Assembly (NCBI GenBank): GCA_021798985.1
Contig: JAJZBI010000007.1
Location: 1 to 64,000 of the forward strand
DNA: 64,000 nt
Source: Actinomycetes bacterium
GTDB lineage: Bacteria > Actinomycetota > Acidimicrobiia > Acidimicrobiales > Bog-793
Direction of reading: 5' to 3'
The position numbers were made by a program, and so were the translations under genes. The notes under the pieces are model-generated. The model saw nothing but the letters and a program-made list of their open reading frames with translations. It made no database searches and had not been told where the DNA came from. This document shows positions 16,893-29,814 of this stretch, piece after piece; the first letter of the stretch is position 1; each line of letters begins with the position of its first letter.

Positions 16893-18359
16893 ATGTCCGA
16901 CCTTTCGACCAACCCCTCCGACGCCGAGAACAGCGCGAGCCAGGCGCCGGCGGCGCCGGCCGGCACGGCGACGGCTGCCCGCCCCGGCGATGGCGATGGC
17001 GCCTTCGGCACCTTCGACGAGCAGGGCACCTACATCCCCCGTGCCGTGGTGGAGGACGACCTCGGCTCGCTGTCCTTCGACGACGCCGTGGCGCGCACGA
17101 TCGTCGAGTTCGACGACGGTGACATCGTCAGCGGCACCGTCGTCAAGGTCGACAAGGACGAGGTGCTGCTCGACATCGGCTACAAGTCCGAGGGCGTCAT
17201 CCCCTCGCGCGAGCTGTCGATCCGCCACGACGTGGACCCGAACGAGATCGTCAGCCTCGGCGACTCGGTCGAGGCGCTGGTGCTCCAAAAGGAGGACAAG
17301 GAGGGCCGGCTCGTCCTGTCCAAGAAGCGGGCGCAGTACGAGCGGGCGTGGGGCGACATCGAGCGGATCAAGGAGACCAACGGGGTCGTGCGCGGCCCGG
17401 TCATCGAGGTCGTCAAGGGCGGCCTGATCCTCGACATCGGCCTGCGCGGCTTCCTGCCCGCCTCGCTCGTCGAGCTGCGCCGAGTGCGCGACCTGCAGCC
17501 CTATGTGGGGCGAGAGCTCGAGGCGAAGATCATCGAGCTCGACAAGAACCGCAATAACGTGGTGCTGTCGCGCCGCGCCTGGCTCGAGGAGACCCAGCGC
17601 GAGCAGCGCGGCGAGTTCCTCGTCAACTTGAAGCCGGGCGAGGTCCGCAAGGGCGTCGTCTCCTCGGTCGTCAACTTCGGCGCCTTCGTCGACCTGGGCG
17701 GCATGGACGGCCTCGTGCACGTCTCCGAGCTCTCCTGGAAGCACGTCGACCACCCCTCCTCGGTGGTCTCGGTCGGCGACGAGGTCACCGTCCAGGTGCT
17801 CGACGTCGACCTCGACAAAGAGCGCATCTCGCTGTCGCTGAAGGCGACCCAGTCCGACCCCTGGCAGGAGTTCGCCGGGGCGCACCGGGTGGGCGAGCTC
17901 GTCTACGGGCGGATCACCAAGCTCGTCCCCTTCGGCGCCTTCGTCCAGGTCGGCGACGGCATCGAGGGCCTCGTGCACATCTCGGAGATGGCGGCGCACC
18001 ACGTCGAGCGGCCCGAGCAGGTCGTCACGCCGGGCGAGGAGCTGTGGGTCAAGATCATCGACATCGACCTCCAGCGCCGCCGCATCAGCCTGTCGATCAA
18101 GCAGGCCGCCGAGGGCGGCGAGGTCGCCGAGGAGTACCGCGAGGCCTTCGGTGAGCACGCCTATGACGCCGAGGGCAACTACATCGGCGGCTACGACTAC
18201 TCGACCGACTTCACGCCCGAGACCGAGGCGCAGGCCGCTTGGGCGGACTTCGCCGAACAGGCCACCGTCCAGCCTGAGGCGGCGGCCGGCGACGAGAACG
18301 CCGTGGCCGCCGAGGAGGCCGCCGAGGGGACCCCGGACGGGGTGACCGACGAGTCCTGA
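16893..18359 (+). CDS. rpsA: 30S ribosomal protein S1
   Basis: 488 aa. Four S1 RNA-binding repeats starting near residues 78, 167, 250 and 338 (the third contains VSSVVNFGAFVDLGGMDGLV, the fourth VPFGAFVQVGDGIEGLVH), with an acidic N-terminus and an acidic, Ala/Glu-rich C-terminal tail. It helps the 30S subunit bind mRNA. Four repeats match the actinobacterial form rather than the six-repeat E. coli form. coaE follows after 22 bases, a common pairing. Confidence 0.95.
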   Translation: MSDLSTNPSDAENSASQAPAAPAGTATAARPGDGDGAFGTFDEQGTYIPRAVVEDDLGSLSFDDAVARTIVEFDDGDIVSGTVVKVDKDEVLLDIGYKSEGVIPSRELSIRHDVDPNEIVSLGDSVEALVLQKEDKEGRLVLSKKRAQYERAWGDIERIKETNGVVRGPVIEVVKGGLILDIGLRGFLPASLVELRRVRDLQPYVGRELEAKIIELDKNRNNVVLSRRAWLEETQREQRGEFLVNLKPGEVRKGVVSSVVNFGAFVDLGGMDGLVHVSELSWKHVDHPSSVVSVGDEVTVQVLDVDLDKERISLSLKATQSDPWQEFAGAHRVGELVYGRITKLVPFGAFVQVGDGIEGLVHISEMAAHHVERPEQVVTPGEELWVKIIDIDLQRRRISLSIKQAAEGGEVAEEYREAFGEHAYDAEGNYIGGYDYSTDFTPETEAQAAWADFAEQATVQPEAAAGDENAVAAEEAAEGTPDGVTDES

Positions 18360-18381
18360 GCCGAGGCGCCGCCGGGCAGTC

Positions 18382-18993
18382 GTGATCGGCTGCACCGGCG
18401 GCATCGGCGCGGGCAAGTCCACCATCGCCGCGTACTTCGCGACCAAGGGCGCGCGGGTCGTCAACGCCGACGTGCTCGCCCGGGCGGCGTTGGCGCCTGG
18501 CGGCCGTGCCTATGGCGCGGTGTGCGCCCGCTTCGGAGCGGCGGTGCTCGCGCCCGACGGCCAGATCGACCGCAGCGCGCTGGCGGCGTCGGTGTTCGCC
18601 GACGCCGCGGCGCGCCGGGACCTCGAGGCGCTCGTGCACCCGGTGATCGAGCAGGAGACGCTCGCCGCGATCGCCGCGGCGCCAACCGACTCGGTGGTCG
18701 TGATCGACGCCGCCTTGTTGGTGGAGACCGACGGCCGGCGCCGCTACGGCCTCGATGGCCTGCTCGTCGTCGACTGCCCCGAGGAGCTGGCGGTCGCGCG
18801 GCTCGTCGCCTCCCGGGCGATGAGCGAGCCGGCCGCCCGCGCCCGGCTGCGCGCCCAGGCGGGCCGCGAGGAGCGCCTGCGTGCCGCCGACTACGTCATT
18901 GTGAACATCGGCTCGCTGGCCGAGCTCGAGGCGATGGCGGAGGCCGCCTGGGGCTGGGTACGCTCGCTCGCCGGCGCCGAGCTGTCCGGCTGA
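18382..18993 (+). CDS. coaE: Dephospho-CoA kinase
   Basis: 203 aa; phosphorylates dephospho-CoA in the last step of CoA synthesis. Starts MIGCTGGIGAGKST, placing the P-loop at residues 5-12. Further family motifs are VNADVLAR and VHPVIEQE, and DAALLVETDG in the CoA-binding region. GTG 18382 is 22 bases after rpsA; probably co-transcribed. Confidence 0.93.
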   Translation: MIGCTGGIGAGKSTIAAYFATKGARVVNADVLARAALAPGGRAYGAVCARFGAAVLAPDGQIDRSALAASVFADAAARRDLEALVHPVIEQETLAAIAAAPTDSVVVIDAALLVETDGRRRYGLDGLLVVDCPEELAVARLVASRAMSEPAARARLRAQAGREERLRAADYVIVNIGSLAELEAMAEAAWGWVRSLAGAELSG

Positions 18994-19033
18994 GCCCGCG
19001 CCGTGTTGGCTGTGGGGGAAGGAGCCGCCTGAG

Positions 19034-19762
19034 ATGGCCGCCGAGCAGCCGACGATCCTTGCCACCTCGGGCGGCCTGCGCCGCGGCGAGCGGACGATGT
19101 TCGCCTTCGGGCCGCTCCTGCACTACGCCATCGAGCTCGCCCGGCCGGCGGGGCGGCCGCGGCTTTGCTTCATCGGCACGGCCGTCGGTGACGACCGCTG
19201 GTGGACCGCCCAGTTCCACGAGGCGGCCGCGGCAGCCGACGTGGAGCTCTCGGTGCTCAATCTTTTCCCGATGCCCCCGACGGGCGATCTCGCCGACATG
19301 GTCCAAGGACACGACGCGGTCTGGGTCGGCGGCGGCAGCTGCGCCAACCTGCTTGCACTGTGGCGCCTGCATGGCCTCGACGCCGCGTTGTGGAAGGCCT
19401 GGCAGGCCGGCGTGGTGCTGGCCGGGGTGTCGGCCGGCTCGCTGTGCTGGCACGTCGGCGGGACCACGGACTCCTTTCGCCCCGAGCTCGACGTCCTGGC
19501 GAACGGCCTCGGCTTCCTCCCCTATGCGAACGGCGTCCACTACGACTCAGAAGCCCGGCGCCGGCCGCTCCTGCACTCCCTCGTGGCGGCTGGCACCTTG
19601 CCCGAGGCCTACGCCACCGACGACGGCGTCGGGCTGCACTACGTCGGTGATCGTCTCGTCGAGGCGGTCAGCGAGGTCCCGAACAAGGGCGCCTACCACG
19701 TCGTGCGCGACGGCGACGGGGTCGTCGAGGAGCGCATCGAGCCGCGCCTGCTCGAGGGCTAG
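19034..19762 (+). CDS. Peptidase S51 (dipeptidase E/cyanophycinase-like)
   Basis: 242 aa. Serine peptidase fold of family S51: the nucleophile Ser is in AGVSAGSLCWH (about 132-142), preceded by WVGGGSCANLLALW, which matches the GGG-N motif of the family. No signal peptide, so probably cytoplasmic. It could be a peptidase E acting on Asp-X dipeptides; cyanophycinase is less likely at this length and without cyanophycin genes in view. ATG with a GGGGAAGGAG site just upstream. Confidence 0.82.
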   Translation: MAAEQPTILATSGGLRRGERTMFAFGPLLHYAIELARPAGRPRLCFIGTAVGDDRWWTAQFHEAAAAADVELSVLNLFPMPPTGDLADMVQGHDAVWVGGGSCANLLALWRLHGLDAALWKAWQAGVVLAGVSAGSLCWHVGGTTDSFRPELDVLANGLGFLPYANGVHYDSEARRRPLLHSLVAAGTLPEAYATDDGVGLHYVGDRLVEAVSEVPNKGAYHVVRDGDGVVEERIEPRLLEG

Positions 19763-20182
19763 CGTCTGCCCGCGCCGATCTCGAGGAAGGTTGCGCCGGC
19801 CCGCGTCGTGTGCTCTGATCGGTGGCGGGCACCTCGCTCTCCTCTCGGGCGCATCGGCGGGCCACCCTCCTCGACGATCCCAGCAGACCGCGGCCCTCGC
19901 GAGGAACCAAGCCAAGGGATCGGATCGTTTCCGGTGCGAGCCGTCGCGATGCACGTCCAAGGCACGGTCACGGCGCTTGACCTCGTCGAGGAAGATCACC
20001 GTGGCGCGTGACGCGGATTGGCCCGCCTTCTCCTCAAAGCCGCGTTCAGCGCGGCGTTGCGCTCGACCAACCCACGGCCTTGTCGCTGCGCCGGCCAGCG
20101 CCCTCGACAACCGTCGTGCCCACCACGTCACCGTGATCGGCCCGGCTGGCGTGCCCGGCGACCCATCGGGCCGCAAGCACCC
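19763..20182 (+). other. Gene-free stretch between convergent genes
   Basis: 420 bases with lower codon-like regularity than the neighbours. One short minus frame near 19930-20060 reads AGQSASRATVIFLDEVKRRD and could be a worn fragment of a coding sequence, but I cannot name it. I see no tRNA, no clear terminator and no repeat. Confidence 0.3.
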
Positions 20183-20875
20183 TCACTCAGGTGTTGCTGG
20201 CGGCACGGGGCCGGTGTCAACGATCGCTCCGGTACCGGCGTCGCCACGGCGCCGTCCCGGACGGAGCGGGTCGGGCAGGTAGCGCCAGTGCAGCGCCAGC
20301 ACGCTGGCGGCGAGCGCGGCGACGATGATGGCGTCGAGCAGCCGGTGCACATTGCCCGCCGTGCCAGCCCCGCCGAAGACGGCGGGGCTGGCGGCGGCGA
20401 AGGCGTACCAGATGGCCGCGCCGAAGGCGGCGACGGCGAGTGCCATGGCGACGAAGAGCACCGCCGCCACGTAGGTGCGCGCCACCCGCGCGTTCGGGCC
20501 GTCGCGGTCCTCGCCCGCCGCGGCGGTCAGTCCCATGCGCAGGTGGACCAGGAACAGCGCCCCGCCGAGCAGGCCGAACAGCGCCCCGGCGAGCACCCCG
20601 CGGGCGACGCCGTTGCCACGGGGGACCGGACTCGCGCCGATGAGCACGAACAGCGAGCTGGCGATCACCGCGACGCCGTAGAGCGCGCTCCAGATCGCCG
20701 CGAAGGCGAGCCCGAACGCGTAGACGGCATAGGGGCGCAGCGGGCTGGCGTCGCCGCCCGCGCGGTTCGCCACGACGACGATCACGAAGATCGCCCCCAG
20801 GCCGACGATCAGCCCGAGCACGAGCGGGGCGGCCACGTAATTGGTGGCCGAGAGTGCCAGCGGAGCCGAGGTCAT
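20183..20875 (-). CDS. Multi-pass membrane protein
   Basis: 230 aa with about five hydrophobic segments (near 12-34, 48-79, 90-112, 135-160 and 183-201), and short polar loops containing [11 protein letters not shown] and [12 protein letters not shown]. No catalytic motif or family recognised. ATG 20875 has a clear AGGAGG-type site 6 bases upstream. Divergent from uvrB. Confidence 0.7.
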   Translation of the reverse strand: MTSAPLALSATNYVAAPLVLGLIVGLGAIFVIVVVANRAGGDASPLRPYAVYAFGLAFAAIWSALYGVAVIASSLFVLIGASPVPRGNGVARGVLAGALFGLLGGALFLVHLRMGLTAAAGEDRDGPNARVARTYVAAVLFVAMALAVAAFGAAIWYAFAAASPAVFGGAGTAGNVHRLLDAIIVAALAASVLALHWRYLPDPLRPGRRRGDAGTGAIVDTGPVPPATPE

Positions 20876-20975
20876 CGCCCCCTCCTTGCCGACAAAGCCT
20901 ACCGGTGCCCGGCGCGTCGCCCGAGCGGTCCGGCGCGGGGCAGCAACGGCCGGGAGCGAGCGCGCACCCCCTCGG

Positions 20976-20981
20976 TACCAT
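20976..20981 (+). promoter_or_regulatory. TACCAT -10 box of uvrB, leaderless type
   Basis: TACCAT with 6 bases before GTG 20988. It decides the uvrB start against longer in-frame readings. Confidence 0.5.
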
Positions 20982-20987
20982 GAGCAG

Positions 20988-23069
20988 GTGCCAGGCTTCG
21001 TGGTCCGTTCTGAGTTCACGCCGGCCGGCGACCAGCCGAGCGCGATCGCCGGGCTGAGCGAGGGGCTGGCCCGGGGCGAGCGGTTCCAGACCCTGCTCGG
21101 CATCACCGGATCGGGCAAGAGCGCGACCATCGCCTGGACCATCGAACAGGCCCAGCGCCCCACCTTGGTGCTCGCCCCCAACAAGTCCCTCGCCGCCCAG
21201 CTGGCCGGGGAGTTCCGCGAGTTCTTCCCCGAGAACCGCGTCGAGTACTTCGTCTCCTACTACGACTACTACCAGCCCGAGGCCTATGTCCCCTCGACGG
21301 ACACCTACATCGAGAAGGACTCCTCGATCAACGACGAGATCGACCGGCTGCGCCACTCGACGACGGCCAGCTTGCTGACCCGCCGCGATGTCATCGTCGT
21401 CGCCTCGGTGAGCTGCATCTACGGCCTCGGATCCCCCGAGGAGTACGAGAACCGGATCGTCGTGCTGCACCCCGGCGAGGAGATCGACCAGCGGGCCGTG
21501 CTGCGCCGGCTGGTCGAGATGCATTACGAGCGCAACGACCAGAACCTCGTGCGCGGGCGCTTCCGGGTGCGGGGCGACACCATCGAGCTGCACCCTGCCT
21601 ATGAGGAGACCGCGGTGCGCGTCGAGCTCTTCGGGGACGAGATCGAGCGCATGACCCGCTTCGACGCCCTCACCGGCGAGCTGCTCGGCGACCTCGAGGA
21701 GCTCGTCGTCTTCCCGGCCTCGCACTACGTGGCCGGCGACGAGCGGACGCGGCGCGCCATCGAGTCGATCGAGGCCGAGCTCGGAGCACGTCTGCGCGAG
21801 CTCGAGTCGCAGAACAAGCTGCTCGAGGCGCAGCGGCTGCGGATGCGCACCGAGCACGACCTCGAGATGCTGGCCGAGGTGGGCACGTGCTCGGGCATCG
21901 AGAACTACAGCCGCCACCTCGACGGGCGCAGCGCCGGCGACCCGCCGTACACGCTCTTGGACTACTTCCCCAAGGACTGGCTGCTCATCATCGACGAGAG
22001 CCACGTCACCGTGCCGCAGCTGCACGGCCAGTTCGCCGGCGACCGCTCGCGAAAAGAGGTGCTCGTCGAGCATGGCTTCCGCCTGCCCTCGGCGATGGAC
22101 AACCGGCCGCTTCGCTATGAGGAGCTCGAGGAGCGGATCAACCAGTGCATCTTCATGTCGGCGACCCCATCGCCCTACGAGCTGTCGGTCTCGAACCGGG
22201 TGGTGGAGCAGATCGTCCGGCCGACGGGCCTCGTCGACCCCGAGGTCGTGGTCAAGCCCACCAAGCGCCAGATCGACGACCTGATCGCCGAGATCGAGAC
22301 GACGATTGGCCGCGGGGAGCGGGTGCTCGTCACGACGCTCACGAAGAAGATGGCCGAGGACCTGTCGGACTACCTGCTCGAGTCCGGCCTGAAGGTGCGC
22401 TACCTGCACTCCAACATCGACACGATCGAGCGCATCGAGATCATCCGCGACCTTCGCCTCGGCGAGTTCGACGTGCTGGTCGGGATCAACTTGCTGCGCG
22501 AGGGCCTCGACATCCCCGAGGTCTCCCTCGTGGCGATCCTCGACGCCGACAAAGAGGGCTTCTTGCGCTCGACAACCTCGCTGATCCAGACGATGGGGCG
22601 CGCCGCCCGGAACGCTGCGGGTCGCGTGATCTTGTACGCGGACGTGATCACCGACTCGATGCGCGAGGCGATGGCCGAGACCCAGCGGCGCCGCGAGCTG
22701 CAGCAGGCCTACAACGCCGAGCACGGCATCGAGCCCGAGACGATCCGCAAGGCGGTCACCGACTTGGTGGCCCAGTTCCGCGCCGCGGCGGGCACGGGCG
22801 AGCGGTACGGCGAGGAGGGTGCGCCGCTGCCGAGCGGGCACCGCGCCCGCTCGGACCGCTCTCGGCGCGCCGGCAAGCGGGCGGTCGCCCGCGCAGGGGG
22901 CGAGCTCGGCGAGCGGAGCGAGGAGCTGGCGGGCGAGGAGCTCAACCGCCTCGTCGACACGCTCGAGGCCGAGATGCGCCAGGCGGCGGCCGAGCTGCGC
23001 TTTGAGTACGCGGCGCGCCTTCGCGACGAGATCCGAACGCTTCGCCGCGAGCTCAAAGAGGTCGGCTGA
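20988..23069 (+). CDS. uvrB: Excinuclease ABC subunit B
   Basis: 693 aa; the damage-verifying helicase-like subunit of nucleotide excision repair. Walker [11 protein letters not shown] (about 37-46), the beta-hairpin [16 protein letters not shown] that clamps [14 protein letters not shown] as the DEAD-like box, MGRAARN as motif VI, and a C-terminal UVR domain for UvrC contact ([19 protein letters not shown]). The frame is open upstream to 20841, but GTG 20988 gives [20 protein letters not shown], matching the family N-terminus. uvrA follows 39 bases later. Confidence 0.96.
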   Translation: MPGFVVRSEFTPAGDQPSAIAGLSEGLARGERFQTLLGITGSGKSATIAWTIEQAQRPTLVLAPNKSLAAQLAGEFREFFPENRVEYFVSYYDYYQPEAYVPSTDTYIEKDSSINDEIDRLRHSTTASLLTRRDVIVVASVSCIYGLGSPEEYENRIVVLHPGEEIDQRAVLRRLVEMHYERNDQNLVRGRFRVRGDTIELHPAYEETAVRVELFGDEIERMTRFDALTGELLGDLEELVVFPASHYVAGDERTRRAIESIEAELGARLRELESQNKLLEAQRLRMRTEHDLEMLAEVGTCSGIENYSRHLDGRSAGDPPYTLLDYFPKDWLLIIDESHVTVPQLHGQFAGDRSRKEVLVEHGFRLPSAMDNRPLRYEELEERINQCIFMSATPSPYELSVSNRVVEQIVRPTGLVDPEVVVKPTKRQIDDLIAEIETTIGRGERVLVTTLTKKMAEDLSDYLLESGLKVRYLHSNIDTIERIEIIRDLRLGEFDVLVGINLLREGLDIPEVSLVAILDADKEGFLRSTTSLIQTMGRAARNAAGRVILYADVITDSMREAMAETQRRRELQQAYNAEHGIEPETIRKAVTDLVAQFRAAAGTGERYGEEGAPLPSGHRARSDRSRRAGKRAVARAGGELGERSEELAGEELNRLVDTLEAEMRQAAAELRFEYAARLRDEIRTLRRELKEVG

Positions 23070-23092
23070 GACCGGCGGGACGCACCCAGAGA

Positions 23093-23098
23093 TAGGCT
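23093..23098 (+). promoter_or_regulatory. TAGGCT -10 box of uvrA
   Basis: TAGGCT ends 10 bases before ATG 23109, so a transcript would have a leader of only a few bases. uvrA could therefore be transcribed separately from uvrB. Confidence 0.4.
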
Positions 23099-23108
23099 GG
23101 ATCGGGCA

Positions 23109-25996
<2,888 letters not shown>

Positions 25997-26000
<4 letters not shown>

Positions 26001-26797
26001 GCACGCCGGCCCCCACCCCAGCGGCCCAGCGCGGGCTCCACCTCGCCGAGTGGGGCTGTGAGGCGCTCGGCACCGCCTTGTTGCTGATCGGCGGGCTGTC
26101 AGCGGTCTGTTTGGACTTCGGCGCCCACTCGCCGGTCGCCGCCGCCATCCCCTCGCACTCGGCGCGTCTGCTCGTCACGGGGATCTTGTTCGCGAGCTCG
26201 GGCGCCTTGGTCACCATCTCGCCGATCGGCCGGCGCTCGGGCGCGCACCTCAACCCGGCGGTCACCCTCGCCTTCTACCTCCGCCGGCACCTGCACCACC
26301 ACGACCTGTGGGGATACATCGCCGGCCAATGCGTCGGCGCGATCGCCGGGGCCGCCGCGGTGTGGTGGTGGTGGGGGGAGCGCGCCACGAGCGTGGCCGA
26401 CGGGCTCACGCAGCCCAAGGCGCACCTCGCCCCGCTCGCCGCCGCGGGGATCGAGGCGGCGATGACCGCCGCGATGGTGCTCACCATCCTCGTCTTCGTC
26501 TCCTCGGCGCGCACCGCCCGCTGGACCCCGCTGGCGGCCGCAATCGTCGTGGCCCTCCTCGTCTGGCAGGGCGCGCCCTACACCGACACGAGCCTCAACC
26601 CGGCGCGCAGCCTCGGCCCGGCGGTGGTGATGGGGGACTTTCGCGACTACTGGGTCTACGTGCTCGGCCCGCTCGTGGGTGGGGCGGCGGCCGTCGGGCT
26701 GTACGCGCTGGCGCCGCTTCAGACCTACACCGCGAAGCTCTTCCACGACGTCCGCTACCGCAGCCCCTTCGCCTCGCTCCTGCCCGTGCGCCGCTGA
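25997..26797 (+). CDS. MIP-family channel (aquaporin/glycerol facilitator)
   Basis: About 266 aa with six hydrophobic helices and the two NPA pore motifs, HLNPAVT and SLNPARS. The frame has no ATG, GTG or TTG before TTG 26078, yet the family's first helix ([18 protein letters not shown]) lies partly upstream of that TTG. The only fitting start is CTG 25997, which overlaps the uvrA stop as CTGA, like the GTGA/ATGA couplings elsewhere here. Arg after the second NPA is typical of the family; water versus glycerol cannot be decided. Converges on the next gene. Confidence 0.82.
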
Positions 26798-26822
26798 GGG
26801 TTGTGCCGGCGGCGGGAGCCGA

Positions 26823-27761
26823 TCAGCGCAAGATGTTGACGGCGCGGGCGATCACGAGCGCTGCGACGCACAGCGCGATGGCGCTCTGGGCCAAGAACAA
26901 CAGCTTGGTCCAGCGCGCCATCGGCATCGTGTCGGTCGGGCTGAAGGCCGTGGCGTTGGTGTAGGAGACGTACAGGTAGTCGACGAAGGTCGGCCGCCAG
27001 GTCTCCGGCGTGATCTCGCGCGTCACCATCTGGGGGAAGAGCAGGTCGGGATAGACGCGCTCGCCGAGCGCCCGGGCGACCGGCCCGCCGCGGTCCCACT
27101 CCCAGTACCACAAGGCAAAGACGATGATGTTGGTCACATAGATCGCGGCCCCCGTGGCGAGCAGTGCCGTCGCGCCGCCGCCCGCCTTGCCGGTGATGAT
27201 CTCGCGGACGAGCTCGTAGGAGGACCAGCCGTTCGCCAGCGAGGTGAGCGCGATCACCGCCACGCTCGCGCTGCGCAACGCCCGCGAGCGCCGGTTGATC
27301 CGGCGCGGGTTGGCGATGATGAGGCCCACCGCCAGGAGGCTCTCGAGCGAGGGGACGAGCCAGCGCTGGCCGAGGCTCAAGCGGTCCGGCAGGAGGAATT
27401 GCAACGCAATGGCGGCGATGATCGCCAGGGCGGCGGGCCAGCGCTCCTCGCCGGTCGACGCGTGCATCCACGGCGCGCGCCGCTCCCCGGCCGGCGCCGC
27501 CACCTCGAACCGCTCGATCAGCGCCTCGAGGTGGTGGCGGGCGGCATGCAGGGCGCGGACCAGCTCGTCCGGCTCGGGTCCTGCGCCCGCCGGGGCGGAC
27601 GCACCCGCTCCCGGCGGCGGTGGAGGTGACGGTGGCGCAGCGTCGCTCACCGCCACATCTTGGCAATCCGGCGGTCGACCGGGGTGCCAAGAGGCGAGCG
27701 AGGCTGCCCGATCGGGAACACCCCACGACCGGCCGGTTTGGAACTGGGCCTTTCTGGGCAT
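26823..27761 (-). CDS. Membrane protein with a channel-like C-terminal region
   Basis: Up to 312 aa. A Pro/Ala-rich soluble N-terminus and a helix near 65-90 precede four or five membrane segments between about 108 and 311. A conserved-looking VDYLYVSYTNATAFSPTD lies between the last two, in the position of a pore loop, but no K+ filter (GYG) is present. I recognise the general type as an uncharacterised actinobacterial membrane protein. ATG 27761 has AGGAGG 8 bases upstream; GTG 27656 or 27650 would remove a poorly conserved-looking 35-residue leader. Confidence 0.65.
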   Translation of the reverse strand: MPRKAQFQTGRSWGVPDRAASLASWHPGRPPDCQDVAVSDAAPPSPPPPPGAGASAPAGAGPEPDELVRALHAARHHLEALIERFEVAAPAGERRAPWMHASTGEERWPAALAIIAAIALQFLLPDRLSLGQRWLVPSLESLLAVGLIIANPRRINRRSRALRSASVAVIALTSLANGWSSYELVREIITGKAGGGATALLATGAAIYVTNIIVFALWYWEWDRGGPVARALGERVYPDLLFPQMVTREITPETWRPTFVDYLYVSYTNATAFSPTDTMPMARWTKLLFLAQSAIALCVAALVIARAVNILR

Positions 27762-27773
27762 GACGCCGCCTCC

Positions 27774-27779
27774 TAGAGT
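27774..27779 (+). promoter_or_regulatory. TAGAGT -10 box, leaderless type
   Basis: TAGAGT with 6 bases before ATG 27786. It overlaps the ribosome binding site of the divergent membrane protein gene on the other strand. Confidence 0.5.
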
Positions 27780-27785
27780 GGCGCC

Positions 27786-29336
27786 ATGCCGTCACCCTCC
27801 GTGGCGCGCCGCGGCCCGTTGGTGCTCGGTGCGGTCCTGTCCCTGCTCCTGCTGGCGCTCGGCGCACCTGGGGTCGCTGCGGCGGCGTCGCCGAGCTCGG
27901 CGACCGCCTCGGGGCTGGTGTGGCCCACCGCTTCGTGGCGGATTCAAAGCGACGGCAACGTCTATGAGAGCTCGCCGACCACCGCCCGCGTCAACAACAC
28001 CGAGGTCGTCGCGGTCGGCACCGAGACCGGCGAGGTCGAGCTGTTGAACGCCGCGACCGGCGCGGAGCTGCCCGGCTGGCCTCGGCAAGTCGCCCACGCG
28101 CCTGGCCAGCCCGCCGCCATTGAGTCGAGCCCGACCATCGCGGACCTCGACGGCCCGGGGGCGGCGCCGAGCATCATCGTCGGGACCGGCTCGACGGCCG
28201 TCGACCATGGCCACAGCGTCGGCGAGGTCGAGGCATTCACCTTGTCGGGGAGGGTGCGCTTCGTCTTTCGCGTCGGCAGCCAGCCGAACACGGCGAACGG
28301 CGTGATCTCGAGCCCGGCGGTCGGCGACATCACCGGCAATGGACGAAGCGACATCGTCTTCGGATCTTGGGACCACAACCTCTACGCGCTCACGCCGTCG
28401 GGCAAGCTCGTTCCCGGTTTTCCCTACAACAACAAAGACACCGTCTGGTCCTCTCCCGCGCTGGCGCACGTGCGCGGGCCGGCCGGCCAGGACGACATCT
28501 TCATCGGCAGCGATGCGTCCGGCTCGAACCGCTGCTTTGGCGGCTTCATCAGTGACTTCACCTACCAAAAGGGCGCACCGCGTGTCGTCTGGCAGCACTG
28601 TGAACCCCAGACCATCTGGTCGAGCCCGGCGATCGGGGTGCTGAACGCGAGCGGCCGCAAGGCGGTCGTCGTCGGGACCGGCTTCGGCGAGACGACCTAT
28701 CTGCCGGGCACGGCGGACATCTACGCCTACTACGCCGACAACGGTGCGACCGTACCCGGCTGGCCGGTGCGCACGGCCGGGCCGACGCCCGGCTCGCCGG
28801 CGATCGGGATCGGCCCCAACGGCAAGGCGATGGTCGCCGCCACCTCGTGGAACTGCGACGGGACCAACGAGAAGAGCTGCTTTTACTCCAACAGCTCGCT
28901 CGTCGAGGCCTGGAGCGGATCGGGCACCTTGCTCTCCAAGACGCCGCTGTCGGGGGCGACGGCGCTCGGCTCGCCGGTCCTCGTGCCGCTGCTTGGGGAG
29001 TCGAGCGACGACATCCTCGTCGGTGCCGCGGCGGGGCTGTACGCGATCGCCACGACGCCGAACGAGAACGGAGGGGACCCCTTCCTCTTCGGTCTCTCCA
29101 AGGTGCTGCCGATCTTCAACCAGTGCTCGATCGCCAACTCCCCGGCGCTCGCCGACCTGCCGGGCCCTTCGTCCTCGGGTGGCTGGCATGTGATCGAGGC
29201 CTGCGGGGGCCCGGCCTCGCTGCACGAGCCGGGCGAGATCGCGAGCTACCGCCTGCCCATTCAGCCGCGCGACGTTTCTGGGATCTGGCCGATGTTCCAC
29301 GGCGGTCCGAGCCACCTCGGCGTCGCCGGCGCCTGA
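27786..29336 (+). CDS. Secreted FG-GAP/VCBS-like beta-propeller protein
   Basis: 516 aa. Signal peptide (VARRG, Leu-rich core, cleavage near AAAASPSS around residue 36) and then repeated blades with Asp-rich turns such as ADLDGPGAAPSIIVG and DITGNGRSDIVFGSWDHNL, characteristic of FG-GAP/VCBS or PQQ-like propellers. Four Cys in the second half could form disulphides outside the cell. Probably a secreted or surface adhesive or ligand-binding protein; no catalytic residues identified. Confidence 0.72.
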   Translation: MPSPSVARRGPLVLGAVLSLLLLALGAPGVAAAASPSSATASGLVWPTASWRIQSDGNVYESSPTTARVNNTEVVAVGTETGEVELLNAATGAELPGWPRQVAHAPGQPAAIESSPTIADLDGPGAAPSIIVGTGSTAVDHGHSVGEVEAFTLSGRVRFVFRVGSQPNTANGVISSPAVGDITGNGRSDIVFGSWDHNLYALTPSGKLVPGFPYNNKDTVWSSPALAHVRGPAGQDDIFIGSDASGSNRCFGGFISDFTYQKGAPRVVWQHCEPQTIWSSPAIGVLNASGRKAVVVGTGFGETTYLPGTADIYAYYADNGATVPGWPVRTAGPTPGSPAIGIGPNGKAMVAATSWNCDGTNEKSCFYSNSSLVEAWSGSGTLLSKTPLSGATALGSPVLVPLLGESSDDILVGAAAGLYAIATTPNENGGDPFLFGLSKVLPIFNQCSIANSPALADLPGPSSSGGWHVIEACGGPASLHEPGEIASYRLPIQPRDVSGIWPMFHGGPSHLGVAGA

Positions 29337-29359
29337 CGAGCGCACGGGTCGCGGCGGCT

Positions 29360-29690
29360 CGCCCTTGCGCGCGCCGGAGGTCAGGCTCTCGACGTCGTCG
29401 CGCGGCAGCGCCACGGACAGCACGACGCAGGGATCGTCGCGATCACCGCGCCGGCGACGAGGTCGCCGACATTGACCGTCCCGAACGCGCCGAGCTGGAC
29501 GTTCAAGAGCGCGATCGGCAAGGTCAAGCGCTTGTTGTCGGTGGGGAAGGTCAGCGCCCCCAAGAACTCGGTCCAGGCGAACAAGAACGCGGAGAGGACC
29601 GTCGTCGCGACCCCGGGGGCGACGATCGAGCGGTACGCGCTCGAGATCCTGCGCAGGAAGCGACGGCGCAGCTTGGTTGAGGATCTCCTT
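29360..29690 (-). pseudogene. Remnant of a sugar ABC transporter permease (MalG type), frameshifted
   Basis: The minus strand reads IVAPGVATTVLSAFLFAWTE, then LTLPIALLN and VGDLVAGAVIATIP, the C-terminal third of MalG/AraQ-type permeases. Near 29429-29432 one base is missing; in the next frame the protein goes on as CVVLSVALPRDDVESLTSGA and ends like the family (GA-x-KG). The N-terminal two thirds and any partner genes are absent. A decayed relic, not a working transporter. Confidence 0.75.
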
Positions 29691-29802
29691 GGAGGCCGAG
29701 GGGGGCGGTGCGTTGCCCTGTGCTCGTCTGGCACGAGAACTGGAGGCCGATGCGCTCGGCGGATCGGCCCGCGGCCCGCGCGAAGCCGTCAGGAGGGCGA
29801 CG

Positions 29803-29808
29803 TAGCCT
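29803..29808 (+). promoter_or_regulatory. TAGCCT -10 box of uvrC, leaderless type
   Basis: TAGCCT with 6 bases before GTG 29815. Confidence 0.5.
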
Positions 29809-29814
29809 GAAGCC

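Noticed and set aside
20841-20987. Longer N-terminus for uvrB
   Set aside because: The extra residues are unlike UvrB, overlap the divergent gene's control region, and the -10 box at 20976 falls inside them.
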